Positions 17,812-26,361 of a stretch of 64,000 nucleotides of DNA are shown piece by piece. Both the position numbers and the translations under genes were made by a program. The DNA comes from Meishania sp964351985 (GTDB lineage Bacteria > Bacteroidota > Bacteroidia > Flavobacteriales > Flavobacteriaceae). A model generated the notes under the pieces. The model made no database searches. It had not been told where the DNA came from and saw only the letters and a list, made by a program, of their open reading frames with translations. Numbering within the stretch: position 1 is the first letter of the stretch; each line of letters opens with the position of its first letter. The stretch is taken from the NCBI GenBank assembly GCA_964351985.1, contig CAYGPR010000001.1, positions 62,001 through 126,000 on the forward strand, in the 5' to 3' direction.

Positions 17812-18002
17812 GATACTAGCCTTTAGACTAAAAACAAAAGGTTAATTGTCTTTGCGAGGAGCTTCTAATAGATTTAAGTAGGTAACAAGGCTTAAAGCGA
17901 CGTGGCAAATTGCCTTTTAGGAACACTAGATGTATAATTCAACCGATTGCTTCGTGCCTCGGAATGACAGAAACAGATTCCCGCACTCGCGGGAAAGACA
18001 AT
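17812..18002. repeat. Compound palindromic intergenic repeat (REP-like)
   Basis: The left arm has TTGCGAGGAGC (17852-17862) and GCGACGTGGCAA, the right arm TTGCTTCGTGCCTCGGAATGACA (17946-17968). Together these are the arms of a palindromic element of the kind repeated between flavobacterial genes. It is preceded by short TAGACTATAG-like repeats from 17812 and followed by a second hairpin, TCCCGC-ACTC-GCGGGA (17980-17995). It fills the gap between two genes and codes for nothing visible. Confidence 0.6.
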
Positions 18003-18016
18003 AAAACATACATAGA

Positions 18017-18682
18017 ATGGAAACAACAGAAATAAAAACAACGACAATGCCCCGAATTGGCGACCAAGCTCCCGATTTTGAGGCAGTAACTACAAAAGGA
18101 AAAATCAAATTGTCGGACTATGCCAAGGATAAATGGCTCGTAATGTTCTCACATCCGGCAGATTTTACGCCCGTTTGCACCACCGAAATGAGTGGTTTTG
18201 CGACGCGTAGAAAGGAGTTCGATGCCTTGAACACCGAGTTATTGGGTTTGAGCATCGATAGTGTTCATGCGCACTTGGGCTGGGTCAGCAACGTGAGGGA
18301 AAAAACGGGTGTATACTTTGACTTTCCGATCATCGCCGATATTGATATGAAAGTTTCGAAACTATACGGAATGTTGCAGCCGAACGAGAGTGAAACTGCC
18401 GCCGTTCGCGCGGTATTCTTTATCGACCCGGCCAAGAAGATAAGATTGATCATGTACTATCCTTTGAACGTAGGGCGAAATATGAATGAAATTCTGCGTG
18501 CCTTGGAAGCCTTGCAGACTTCAGACAAATACAAAGTAGCCATGCCGTTAGACTGGAAAAAGGGAGATAAGGTCATCGTACCTCCACCCAAAACCTTGGA
18601 TGAAATGAATACGAGGATCAAAGATGAATCTATCGAATTGGTGGACTTCTATCTGGCCAAAAAAGAATTAAACTATAATTGA
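18017..18682 (+). CDS. Peroxiredoxin, 1-Cys (Prx6) type
   Basis: The protein has 221 aa, the length of Prx6 proteins. The peroxidatic cysteine lies in HPADFTPVCTTE, and the C-terminal half has the Prx6 dimer region (RALEALQTSDKYKVAMPLDW). It reduces peroxides in the cytoplasm. A hairpin terminator follows at 18724. Confidence 0.94.
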   Translation: METTEIKTTTMPRIGDQAPDFEAVTTKGKIKLSDYAKDKWLVMFSHPADFTPVCTTEMSGFATRRKEFDALNTELLGLSIDSVHAHLGWVSNVREKTGVYFDFPIIADIDMKVSKLYGMLQPNESETAAVRAVFFIDPAKKIRLIMYYPLNVGRNMNEILRALEALQTSDKYKVAMPLDWKKGDKVIVPPPKTLDEMNTRIKDESIELVDFYLAKKELNYN

Positions 18683-18723
18683 AACTGCCATAGGCAGGCA
18701 AGCTATTTTTGGTTGGTTGTTTT

Positions 18724-18763
18724 AAGGAAACGGTCATTTATTCAAACTTTGGCCGTTTCCTTT
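18724..18763 (+). terminator. Hairpin terminator after peroxiredoxin
   Basis: The arms AAGGAAACGG (18724-18733) and CCGTTTCCTT (18753-18762) pair perfectly over ten bases around a 19-nt loop. The T run after it is short, so termination may be moderate. Confidence 0.6.
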
Positions 18764-18794
18764 AACAAAAAACCAACCGTTAAAAAACAAAACT

Positions 18795-19139
18795 ATGTCA
18801 TTTTTAAGCGCACTTTTTGGAGCAAAAAAAGAATCCTCGGATAAAATCGCCATACTGGATAGAGATGCATATGCTGAAGCAGTTACTGGTAAAAAGGTGC
18901 AACTGGTGGACGTGCGTACCGCTAATGAATTTAGGGGCGGACATATCAAGAACGCCATCAACATCGATTTTTTCAATGCGGGCAATTTTGCAAAAGCTTT
19001 TGAGAAAATGGATAGATCGAAACCCGTATATCTGTATTGTAGATCTGGTGCACGCAGTCAAAAAGCAGCCAGACGATTGGTAGATATGGGCTTTTCGCAG
19101 GTCTATGATTTGAAGGGCGGGTATATGCGGTGGCCTTGA
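18795..19139 (+). CDS. Single-domain rhodanese
   Basis: The protein has 114 aa: LVDVRTANEFRGGHIKNAINI, then the active-site loop YCRSGARSQKAA. It transfers sulfane sulfur in the cytoplasm. It sits in a redox/sulfur run between peroxiredoxin and an HMA protein. Confidence 0.92.
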   Translation: MSFLSALFGAKKESSDKIAILDRDAYAEAVTGKKVQLVDVRTANEFRGGHIKNAINIDFFNAGNFAKAFEKMDRSKPVYLYCRSGARSQKAARRLVDMGFSQVYDLKGGYMRWP

Positions 19140-19144
19140 AAAGA

Positions 19145-19216
19145 GTTGGCAGTTGGCAGTTGGCAGTTGGCAGTTGGCAGTTTGCAGTTTGCAGTTTGCA
19201 GTTTGCAGTTTGCAGT
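19145..19216. repeat. Tandem heptamer repeat, two blocks
   Basis: Five copies of GTTGGCA are followed directly by five copies of GTTTGCA and a partial unit. The change of one base at the block junction suggests slippage from a single starting heptamer. It is non-coding, 6 nt after the rhodanese stop. Confidence 0.85.
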
Positions 19217-19228
19217 AAAATATAAAAA

Positions 19229-19316
19229 CTCTGTGTAACTCTTTTAGCGTTGTGAAACTCTGCGTAACAACTCGGTTCGGGCTATTTCACAGAGGTCCAC
19301 AGAGCTTCACAGAGAA
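19229..19316. repeat. Inverted set of CTCTGTGnnACTCTG-type repeats
   Basis: The left part carries CTCTGTGTAACTCT and GTGAAACTCTGCG (from 19229); the right part carries the complementary forms TTCACAGAGG, CACAGAGC and TTCACAGAG (19281-19316). The transcript could fold into a long hairpin. I have seen similar sequence in other flavobacterial intergenic regions (from memory, not checked). Confidence 0.55.
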
Positions 19317-19384
19317 AAAAGATTTTTGCCGTAGTTTATCCTGCGCGGAGCCGAAGGGCAGGAATGAAACTAAAATATTCTGTT

Positions 19385-19657
19385 ATGAAAACATCGATCA
19401 TCGTACAAAACCTAAAATGTGGCGGATGCGCCAAGACCATTACCTTCAAAATATCGGAAGTTGAGAATATTTCAGAGGTGTTGGTCGATATTGATTCGGC
19501 GATGGTATCTTTTGTATATAAAAATATGAATGATGCGCTAGCGGTCAGAGACAAATTGAAAGCACTAGGATATCCATCCATAGATAATAAAAATTCCATG
19601 GCGGCAAAAGCGATTTCATTCGTAAGCTGTGCCACGGGTAAAATGTCAAAATCATGA
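19385..19657 (+). CDS. Heavy-metal-associated (HMA) domain protein
   Basis: The protein has 90 aa from ATG at 19385; an ATG seven codons upstream is possible but leaves an odd tail. It is a complete HMA fold with the metal site LKCGGCAKT. It is a candidate copper or zinc chaperone. Its stop overlaps the start of the next gene by 4 nt (ATGA), so it is translationally coupled to a haem lipoprotein. Confidence 0.88.
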   Translation: MKTSIIVQNLKCGGCAKTITFKISEVENISEVLVDIDSAMVSFVYKNMNDALAVRDKLKALGYPSIDNKNSMAAKAISFVSCATGKMSKS

Positions 19658-20646
19658 AAAATTCCGTTTTAGTAGTACTGGTATTCCTTGTTATTATAAG
19701 TTGTAAGGATGGTAAGAAATCAGAATACCAAGCTGTTGAATCAACTTCGAAAAATGAGTTGGCAGAAGCCGTTCAATCCCATCCCGGAAAACAAATAATG
19801 GAATCGGAATGTTATATCTGCCACGACCCAAAGGCATCTCAAGAAAGCATGATCGCACCACCTTTGGTCGCTGTTAAAAAATACTACATAGGCGAAAATA
19901 CAACCAAGGAGCAATTTACGAAAGACCTGATCCAATGGGTCAACGATCCCGAAACGGAATCTAAAATGCCCGATGCCCTTATCGAATTTGGCAGTATGCC
20001 CTACATTCCTTACCCAGATGATGCCCTTGCCCAAATTGCTGAATACATTTATGAAAATGATATTGAACGACCAAAGTGGTACGATAAAGCCATTGAAGAC
20101 GAAAATGGTAAAGGTCTTTGGATGAACCGGAACATGGTGTCTAAAGAAATCCAAGAAAACAATGCTCAAAAAGGAATGGCCTATGCAAAAGCCACCCAAA
20201 AAGCTTTGGGGCAGAAACTCATAAAAGCTATTGGAGAAAAAGGAACACTTGGGGCTATCGAGTTTTGCAATATAAAAGCGTTAGCCTTGACCGATAGTAT
20301 ATCGGTCATGAACAATGCCGCAATCAAAAGAGTATCGGATAAACCGCGAAATCCAGATAACGAGGCCAATGATGAGGAGTTAGGTTACATTACCTATTAT
20401 AAAAAATTGATAGCCTCGGGAAAAGAACCAAAACCCATAGTGAAAAGAGAGAATGGTGAGGTCGATTTTTACTTTCCGATTACTACCAATGCAATGTGTT
20501 TGCAATGCCATGGCAAACCGAACGAACAAGTTAATTCCGAGACCTTAACAACATTAAAAAACCTGTACCCCACGGATCTCGCTGTTGGTTACGGTGCAAA
20601 CGAGGTTCGCGGTATTTGGGTCGTAAATTTTGATGCCGAAAATTAA
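19654..20646 (+). CDS. Haem lipoprotein: cytochrome c domain plus DUF3365/Tll0287-like domain
   Basis: The protein has 330 aa. A lipoprotein signal ends at the lipobox IIS-C17. The first haem motif is CYICH (about 53-57) in a short cytochrome-c-like domain that continues to about 130. The second half (about 150-330) matches the Tll0287/DUF3365 sensor fold with CLQCH. It is likely exported and lipid-anchored with two covalent haems. Function may be electron transfer or redox sensing. It is coupled to the HMA gene. Confidence 0.85.
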   Translation: MKNSVLVVLVFLVIISCKDGKKSEYQAVESTSKNELAEAVQSHPGKQIMESECYICHDPKASQESMIAPPLVAVKKYYIGENTTKEQFTKDLIQWVNDPETESKMPDALIEFGSMPYIPYPDDALAQIAEYIYENDIERPKWYDKAIEDENGKGLWMNRNMVSKEIQENNAQKGMAYAKATQKALGQKLIKAIGEKGTLGAIEFCNIKALALTDSISVMNNAAIKRVSDKPRNPDNEANDEELGYITYYKKLIASGKEPKPIVKRENGEVDFYFPITTNAMCLQCHGKPNEQVNSETLTTLKNLYPTDLAVGYGANEVRGIWVVNFDAEN

Positions 20647-20717
20647 TTCAGCGACGTAGCATTCTTTGTTTTTTTGAAAAGCGTATTTAAAATGTAGCAT
20701 TCAAAAAAGTGAATTTC

Positions 20718-21554
20718 CTAAATCTTAAAAGTCATCACGGGCAGCTTGGCATGGTTCGCAATATCTTCGCCTATGCTTCCTTTAAAAAAATGTGATAGGC
20801 CGCTACGACCGTGGGTGGGTATGACAATAAGGTCGGCATCGATTTCTTTCGCATAACTGTAAATACCTTGTTCTACTGAATAATCTGAAATTTGGGCCAC
20901 TTGTAGATTGCTCGGCATGTCATTATGGTTGGCGACCCTTAAAAAATTATCGATTTGTTCTTTTATTTGGGTAGTGCTCATAAAATTTATTCCAGGTAGG
21001 TTTACATGTACCGAAAATATTTCGGCCTTCAATGTACTGAACAATTTTATCGCTTTGCGATAGGCGGTTATGTTCTCGACCTGAAAATCGAATCCGAAGA
21101 CCACTTTCTTGATTTTGAAATCGTAAATTCGTTCCTTAATCACTAAAACAGGCACCTCAGAGGTGCGTACCACCTTCTCGGTATTCGACCCTACGAATAT
21201 TTCGCTCAATCCGCTTGTGCCATGGGATCCCATAATAATAAGGTCGATATTCTGCTCTTTGGCCACATTGTTTATTTCGGAGAATATCTTATAATTCTGA
21301 ACGGTTTCCGAAACTTTGATTCCTTTTAAATAGGGCTTGTCTAAAAAATCCGTAAAACGCTTCTTGGCCAGTTTCATATAGAACTGGGCTTCCATGAATT
21401 CTTGGGAATCATCTTTCGTGAATACGGCCTCTGAAAGTCCCATCATATGCAATACAACAATTTCGGACTTCCACTGTTTTGCCAAACTGGCAGCCACTTC
21501 CAAAGCATATTCAGAATGCTCGGAAAAATCTACGGGAACCAATATTTTTTTCAT
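20718..21554 (-). CDS. Universal stress protein, two UspA domains
   Basis: The protein has 278 aa, start MKKILVPVDFSEHSEYALEVA. Unlike the cluster at 3-9 kb, both halves keep a glycine loop: MGSHGTSGLSEIFVGS in domain 1 and THGRSGLSHFFKGS in domain 2. It lies 21 nt after the HPF gene and is likely cotranscribed with it. That pairing of a Usp with a ribosome hibernation factor fits entry into dormancy. Confidence 0.93.
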   Translation of the reverse strand: MKKILVPVDFSEHSEYALEVAASLAKQWKSEIVVLHMMGLSEAVFTKDDSQEFMEAQFYMKLAKKRFTDFLDKPYLKGIKVSETVQNYKIFSEINNVAKEQNIDLIIMGSHGTSGLSEIFVGSNTEKVVRTSEVPVLVIKERIYDFKIKKVVFGFDFQVENITAYRKAIKLFSTLKAEIFSVHVNLPGINFMSTTQIKEQIDNFLRVANHNDMPSNLQVAQISDYSVEQGIYSYAKEIDADLIVIPTHGRSGLSHFFKGSIGEDIANHAKLPVMTFKI

Positions 21555-21575
21555 TCTTCGTGTTTCAATAATTAC

Positions 21576-21878
21576 TTATTTATGTTTATTTAAAATAGTT
21601 TTCCGTTTTCGAAGTTGTCCCTCAAGGTCATGAATAGTTTCTGACAATGATTTTTCAAAATTATCTGAATCACTTTTAGCAAATAGTCTCGGACCGGGTA
21701 AGCTCAAGCGTATTTCACATATTTTGCCTTTTCCCTTTGGATTGTTCTCTTGTTTAAAAAAGACATCTGCATTAATAATATAGTCGTATTTTTTATGAAG
21801 TTTTTCTAGTTTATGCTCCACCATTGTATTCATTGATTCGCTAACGGGCATTTGTACATATTGTATGTTCGAGGTCAT
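21576..21878 (-). CDS. Ribosome hibernation promoting factor, HPF/RaiA family
   Basis: The protein has 100 aa from ATG at 21878; an in-frame TTG at 21905 is rejected. It has the short HPF/RaiA layout: beta strand, helix around EHKLEKLHKKYDYI, central strands ICEIRLSLPG, and C-terminal helix DNFEKSLSETIHDLEGQLRKRK. It binds the 30S decoding region and silences ribosomes in stationary phase. Only a half site (ATGAT at 21936-21940) resembles the regulon box. Confidence 0.88.
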   Translation of the reverse strand: MTSNIQYVQMPVSESMNTMVEHKLEKLHKKYDYIINADVFFKQENNPKGKGKICEIRLSLPGPRLFAKSDSDNFEKSLSETIHDLEGQLRKRKTILNKHK

Positions 21879-21958
21879 AAGGTTATGTTTTAAAATTCTA
21901 TTCAATAAAGGTAAGTAGCGCCTTTTCCATTAAATATGATTATTTTGATACCATTGGG

Positions 21959-22570
21959 TTACTCATTTGACGAGGCCATTTTTTCAGCTAACACGCCCCC
22001 TAAATTTTGGGCTATTTCTACGGCAACGGCAACATTTGATTCATCGGTTCTGTCTTCGTCATTCGGTCGCATTAACCAATAGGCCTTAGAATCGATAAGA
22101 TTCGCTCCCCTTTTCTCTATTAAAGTTTCGAGAATTCGTTGTGCCCTTTCGGTAGACCCGCTTCCCAAGGTAATGGCAACGACGTTCTTCCCAGTTAAAC
22201 CAGAGTGATTTTCAATATAATTCTTTGTGGGAATATCAGGTGCCCAATTATAGGTATTGGCACAGAAAACATATAGATCAAAAGGTTCTTCGTTCCATTT
22301 TTGCGCCAAAGAAACCGTTGCGATTTTTGAGTGCCAACCGTATTCTGAAAGACCCTCGGCGAAAGCGATACATATTTGCTCGTCGAGATTATAGAATAAA
22401 TCCGGGTTATAAACAATAAGCGCACTTTTTGCTCTGGCAGCACTTCCTATTTCAGTCATATTTTCAGAGCCTTTCCGTTGTGCCATTAGCGTCAATATTC
22501 CCCATAATAGGAGTATCGAACCCATAATCCAGTACAAAGCCATTTTTTTCTTTCTTGATACCATTATCAT
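21959..22570 (-). CDS. Membrane-anchored flavodoxin-like protein
   Basis: The protein has 203 aa. One N-terminal membrane helix (about 10-28) is followed by a flavodoxin-like alpha/beta domain: SALIVYNPDLFYNLDEQ at the phosphate-loop position, CANTYNWAPDIPTKNYIE and VVAITLGSGSTERAQ. The FMN loop T/SxTGxT is not conserved, so it may not bind FMN. It is divergent from the efflux operon, and the Crp/Fnr-type box at 22623 lies 53 nt upstream. Confidence 0.7.
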   Translation of the reverse strand: MIMVSRKKKMALYWIMGSILLLWGILTLMAQRKGSENMTEIGSAARAKSALIVYNPDLFYNLDEQICIAFAEGLSEYGWHSKIATVSLAQKWNEEPFDLYVFCANTYNWAPDIPTKNYIENHSGLTGKNVVAITLGSGSTERAQRILETLIEKRGANLIDSKAYWLMRPNDEDRTDESNVAVAVEIAQNLGGVLAEKMASSNE

Positions 22571-22622
22571 TCCATGAAGATCTCTACGGGATTAAATATC
22601 GCCAAACGATGAAAAACTTGCC

Positions 22623-22666
22623 ATGATAAATATCATTGTTAAAATCCGCAAGTTTCAGCTACTTTG
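22623..22666 (+). promoter_or_regulatory. Predicted Crp/Fnr-type box plus -7 element, efflux operon
   Basis: The box ATGAT-AAAT-ATCAT (22623-22636) is a perfect palindrome. Rightward, CTACTTTG ends at 22666 in the same register as the other promoters; the TA is one base nearer the TTTG than usual. The box may also serve the leftward flavodoxin-like gene, though its -7 match is weak. Confidence 0.58.
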
Positions 22667-22725
22667 ACCGTCATGTAAGATGACGGCACGAACCACTTTG
22701 ATTCAATGGATTATTGCTACTTTTA

Positions 22726-23838
22726 ATGTTCAAGAAACCAATTTCCCGATTAGACATGCGTTTTATCCAATATGTTTTTGTATTTGTTTTGGTATTTTCC
22801 TGCGGAGAAAAACAAGAAAAAATTTTTCCGGAAAGAATTTCGCTAATAGAATCGGTATATTCTTCGGTAACCGTACAACCGGATAGTCTCTACCAAGTTT
22901 ATGCTGCCGTTGCCGGTATTTTAGACAATAATTTGGTGGAAGAAGGCGATATCGTGAAAAAGGGATATCCCTTACTTCAGATCATTAACAGCGCCCCAAA
23001 GCTGAACACTGATAATGCCCGGTTGAATTTACGGTTGGCACAGGAAAATTATCAGGGAAGCTCTGCGGTCTTAGAATCTTTGGAAGATGAAATACAAGCT
23101 GCGACCTTGTCCCTTAAAAACGATTCCATCAATTTTTTTCGACAAAAGAAATTATGGGAGCAAAACATCGGATCCAAGGTGCAATTCGAGAACCGAAAAC
23201 TGGCTTATGAACTTTCACAGAATAATCTACGCTTGCTCAAAAACCGCTACGTGCGTACGAAGAACGAACTCGCTACCCAAGTGCAACAGGCGCGGAACAA
23301 TTATGAAACCGCCCAGATTTCTACCAAAGACTTTAGGGTAGAGAGCAAAATCGATGGCATGGTGTATGCTCTGTTCAAAGAGCCAGGGGAAATCGTTACG
23401 ACTATGGAACCATTAGCTTCTGTAGGAAGTGCCACGGATTTTATCATCGAAATGCTCGTTGATGAAGTTGACATCGTAAAACTTCGTGAAGGTCAAAAAA
23501 CCTTGATTACGTTAGATGCATATGGCCAACAGGTTTTTGAGGCAGAAATCAGTAAAATCTACCCACGAAAAGATGAACGTTCGCAAACATTTACAGTAGA
23601 GGCCGTTTTTAAGAATCCGCCAGAACAGTTATACCCAGGTTTGGCAGGGGAAGGGAATATCATCGTCGCCCAAAAAGAAGATGCACTGGTAATTCCCAAA
23701 GCCTATCTCATTGACGGTACAAAAGTGGAGACCGAAGACGGACTTGTTGAGGTCAAATTAGGACTTCAAAATCTAGACCGAGTTGAAATTTTAGAGGGTA
23801 TTGACGAAAATACATCCATCATAAAACCAGAAGAATGA
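22726..23838 (+). CDS. HlyD/MacA-type periplasmic adaptor lipoprotein
   Basis: The protein has 370 aa from ATG at 22726; ATG at 22756 is an alternative that gives a shorter signal peptide. The lipobox is VFS-C in front of GEKQEK. A lipoyl half-motif (AAVAGILDNNLVEEGDIVKKGYPLL) is followed by a long coiled coil (about 100-190) and beta-barrel domains (ESKIDGMVYALFKEPGEIV). It links the ABC transporter encoded next to the outer membrane. The stop overlaps the permease start by 4 nt. Confidence 0.9.
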   Translation: MFKKPISRLDMRFIQYVFVFVLVFSCGEKQEKIFPERISLIESVYSSVTVQPDSLYQVYAAVAGILDNNLVEEGDIVKKGYPLLQIINSAPKLNTDNARLNLRLAQENYQGSSAVLESLEDEIQAATLSLKNDSINFFRQKKLWEQNIGSKVQFENRKLAYELSQNNLRLLKNRYVRTKNELATQVQQARNNYETAQISTKDFRVESKIDGMVYALFKEPGEIVTTMEPLASVGSATDFIIEMLVDEVDIVKLREGQKTLITLDAYGQQVFEAEISKIYPRKDERSQTFTVEAVFKNPPEQLYPGLAGEGNIIVAQKEDALVIPKAYLIDGTKVETEDGLVEVKLGLQNLDRVEILEGIDENTSIIKPEE

Positions 23839-25097
23839 CCAACTGGAAGGTAATTCTAAATATCGCCAAGACCCATCTTTTGACCAAGATGAAAAGTACC
23901 GTCACAGCGGCTCTCGGGGTCACTTTTGGTATTGGGGCTTATATTACACTTGTAAGTTTTATGACAGGCCTTAATCAAATGTTAGATGATCTGGTACTGA
24001 ACCAGACGCCCCATATTCATATTTACAACGAAATAGAACCTTCCGAAATACAACCCATATCACGATATACTGAATTTGAGAATACGTTCAATGTAGTTCA
24101 CTCTGTCAAACCGAAACTGAGTCAACAGAAAATACACAATGCACTTCCAATTTTAAACTACTTAAAGAGTGATACAAATGTAAAAGGAGCAACACCCCAA
24201 CTTCGGGCGCAGATTTTTTACTTATCGGGTTCCATTGAGTTGGGTGGTAGTTTGATCGGTGTTGATATCATGGAAGAAGCCCGTCTTTCAAACATTCAAG
24301 ACAATATTATAAATGGCACCCCCGAAGCCCTACGCAACAATGAAAATGGAATTCTTTTGGGAGCAGGATTGGCAAAAAAAATGTCCCTTTCCGTTGGAGA
24401 CCGAGTACAGATAAGCACCGTTTCAGGCAGTATCTTTCCTTTGAAAATCGTAGGTATTTATCAAAGCGGTATCGCCGAAATCGACAACATACAAAGTTTC
24501 GTGAATCTAAAGACCGCCCAGCGAATTCTAGGCGAAGCACAAAACTATATTACCGATATAAATGTGAAGCTATTGAATATTGCCGAGGCAGTACCGATGG
24601 CCAAACAACTGCAACAACAATTCGATGTTAAGGCCACCGATATCAACCAAGCGAATGCACAATTTGAAACGGGTTCAAATATTAGGAACCTTATAACCTA
24701 TGCGGTTTCGATTACACTTTTAATTGTTGCCGGTTTTGGTATTTATAACATCTTGAACATGTTGATCTATGAAAAGATGAAAGACATTGCCATTTTAAAG
24801 GCAACAGGGTTTTCCGGTTATGATGTTCAGCTTATATTTATGAGTCAAGCGATGATTATAGGAGTTGTTGGTGGAATATTAGGTCTACTAATCGGCTTTG
24901 GACTTTCTGTACTAATTGATAGTGCACCTTTTGAAACCGAGGCCTTACCAACTATCACTACCTACCCCGTTAACTATCAAATAGGCTATTATATCATCGG
25001 AATCGTTTTTGCCATTATATCAACTTTCATTGCGGGATATTTACCTTCCAACAAAGCAAGGAAAATTGACCCTGTCCGTATCATTCGCGGTACTTAA
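23835..25097 (+). CDS. ABC transporter permease, FtsX/MacB/LolE type
   Basis: The protein has 420 aa. TM1 is at about 22-45, a large periplasmic domain spans 50-280, and three C-terminal TMs lie near 285-310, 330-360 and 380-405, followed by NKARKIDPVRIIRG, the usual end of this family. It pairs with the adaptor upstream and the ATPase downstream to form a tripartite export or lipoprotein-release system. Confidence 0.92.
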   Translation: MTNWKVILNIAKTHLLTKMKSTVTAALGVTFGIGAYITLVSFMTGLNQMLDDLVLNQTPHIHIYNEIEPSEIQPISRYTEFENTFNVVHSVKPKLSQQKIHNALPILNYLKSDTNVKGATPQLRAQIFYLSGSIELGGSLIGVDIMEEARLSNIQDNIINGTPEALRNNENGILLGAGLAKKMSLSVGDRVQISTVSGSIFPLKIVGIYQSGIAEIDNIQSFVNLKTAQRILGEAQNYITDINVKLLNIAEAVPMAKQLQQQFDVKATDINQANAQFETGSNIRNLITYAVSITLLIVAGFGIYNILNMLIYEKMKDIAILKATGFSGYDVQLIFMSQAMIIGVVGGILGLLIGFGLSVLIDSAPFETEALPTITTYPVNYQIGYYIIGIVFAIISTFIAGYLPSNKARKIDPVRIIRGT

Positions 25098-25105
25098 TCT
25101 GAACC

Positions 25106-25780
25106 ATGAACCTAGTCTTAGAAACAAAAAATATCAATAAACATTTTCATAAGCCCAAGGACTTTCATGTGCTCAAGGATATTTCTTTTGATATAGAAGA
25201 AGGTGAATTTGCATCCATCATGGGGAAATCAGGATCGGGTAAATCTACTTTACTCTATATTCTTTCAACAATGGATACCGATTATACAGGTGAACTGTAC
25301 CTTAACAATGAACTTGTTACTGGAAAACCTCACCAAGAACTATCGCGAATTCGCAATAAAAATATCGGGTTCGTATTCCAGTTCCACTACTTGTTATCGG
25401 AATTCAGTGTATTGGAAAATGTAATGCTTCCCGCCAAAAAGCTAGCTGAAAAATCACATGCCGAAATCGAACATGATGGTATGGAAAAACTGAAAATGTT
25501 GCATATTGATAATTTGGCCAAACAGCGCGCTTCTCGTATCTCAGGGGGAGAAAAGCAGCGAGTGGCGATTGCAAGGGCTTTGATAAATAACCCGACCATT
25601 TTAATGGGAGATGAACCTACAGGGAATCTCGATAGTTATAACTCTGAAAACGTATTCGGTATTTTCAAACGTTTAAAGGAAGAAGAAGGGTTGTCATTAT
25701 TGGTAGTCACCCATGATGAAGATTTTGCCAAACGTACCGACCGTATTATTGAAATGGAGGATGGGCGGATTCTAACTTAG
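25106..25780 (+). CDS. ABC transporter ATP-binding protein, LolD/MacB type
   Basis: The protein has 224 aa. Walker A is GKSGSGKST, the signature is RISGGEKQRVAIARAL, Walker B is ILMGDEPTGNLD, and the switch His is in VVTHDEDFA. It is third gene of the efflux operon, 8 nt after the permease. Confidence 0.95.
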   Translation: MNLVLETKNINKHFHKPKDFHVLKDISFDIEEGEFASIMGKSGSGKSTLLYILSTMDTDYTGELYLNNELVTGKPHQELSRIRNKNIGFVFQFHYLLSEFSVLENVMLPAKKLAEKSHAEIEHDGMEKLKMLHIDNLAKQRASRISGGEKQRVAIARALINNPTILMGDEPTGNLDSYNSENVFGIFKRLKEEEGLSLLVVTHDEDFAKRTDRIIEMEDGRILT

Positions 25781-25897
25781 CTTAATGTTCTACTATTTTT
25801 AGATTTAAGATAGCCATCTTAAATTATTTGTCCGATTATTTTTACTTGCAAGTGGAAACTTTTATATTAATGCAATCGATAAATTCCCAAAAGTAAA

Positions 25898-26335
25898 ATG
25901 GAGAAAAGAAAGGGTATTGCCTCAATTTTCATCGTAATTGCATTGGTACTCGGTGTTGTCTTTTATCTGAATATCGATTACCCGGAAAACTTTGAAGGTT
26001 ATTTCAAAAAATCATAATACGGCCAATTCGGGCCTTTAGCGATTTGTGTGGAGCTATTGGTTGCCGCTATTTATCTTTTTGTCGGACATAAAAAATCCAA
26101 TTTTGCTTTGGCACTATTTGCCTTTACGGCTTTGTTGGATATTCTTTTCCATCTTACGGGCCTGTTTACGAGCGGAATACCAGATTATGCCATGGTGCTG
26201 TTTTTTGTCTGTGCAATGGTTTCCCTATGGATAGCCTTTTCAAATGCATTTAATCTAGGAAGAATAACCCTTTTATGGGCCATAACAAGCCTTGTGCTTG
26301 GCAATGCGATCGAGTTTTATTTTAACTACTTTTGA
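25898..26335 (+). pseudogene. Small multi-TM membrane protein interrupted by an in-frame TAA
   Basis: An ATG at 25898 opens a 39-codon frame (MEKRKGIASIFIVIALVLG...) that stops at TAA 26015-26017. The same frame continues without another stop through YGQFGPLAICVELLVAAIY to a TAA after residue NYF at 26333-26335. Joined, the product would be about 145 aa with one N-terminal and three further TM helices, a sensible small membrane protein. A GTG at 26048 could restart a 95-aa product. The simplest reading is a recent nonsense mutation; a base-call error or readthrough cannot be excluded. Confidence 0.65.
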
Positions 26336-26361
26336 GGCCAATTCTATTCAAAAATAAATGC

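Noticed and set aside
19145..19216. Heptamer array as a CRISPR-like structure
   Set aside because: The units are 7 nt without spacers; it is a simple tandem repeat.
20655..20697. GTAGCATTC direct repeat between the haem lipoprotein and Usp genes
   Set aside because: Only two short copies in a convergent A/T-rich gap; it could be chance.
21936..21950. ATGATTATTTTGATA upstream of HPF as a regulon box
   Set aside because: Only one half site; the second half is not the required RTCAN.
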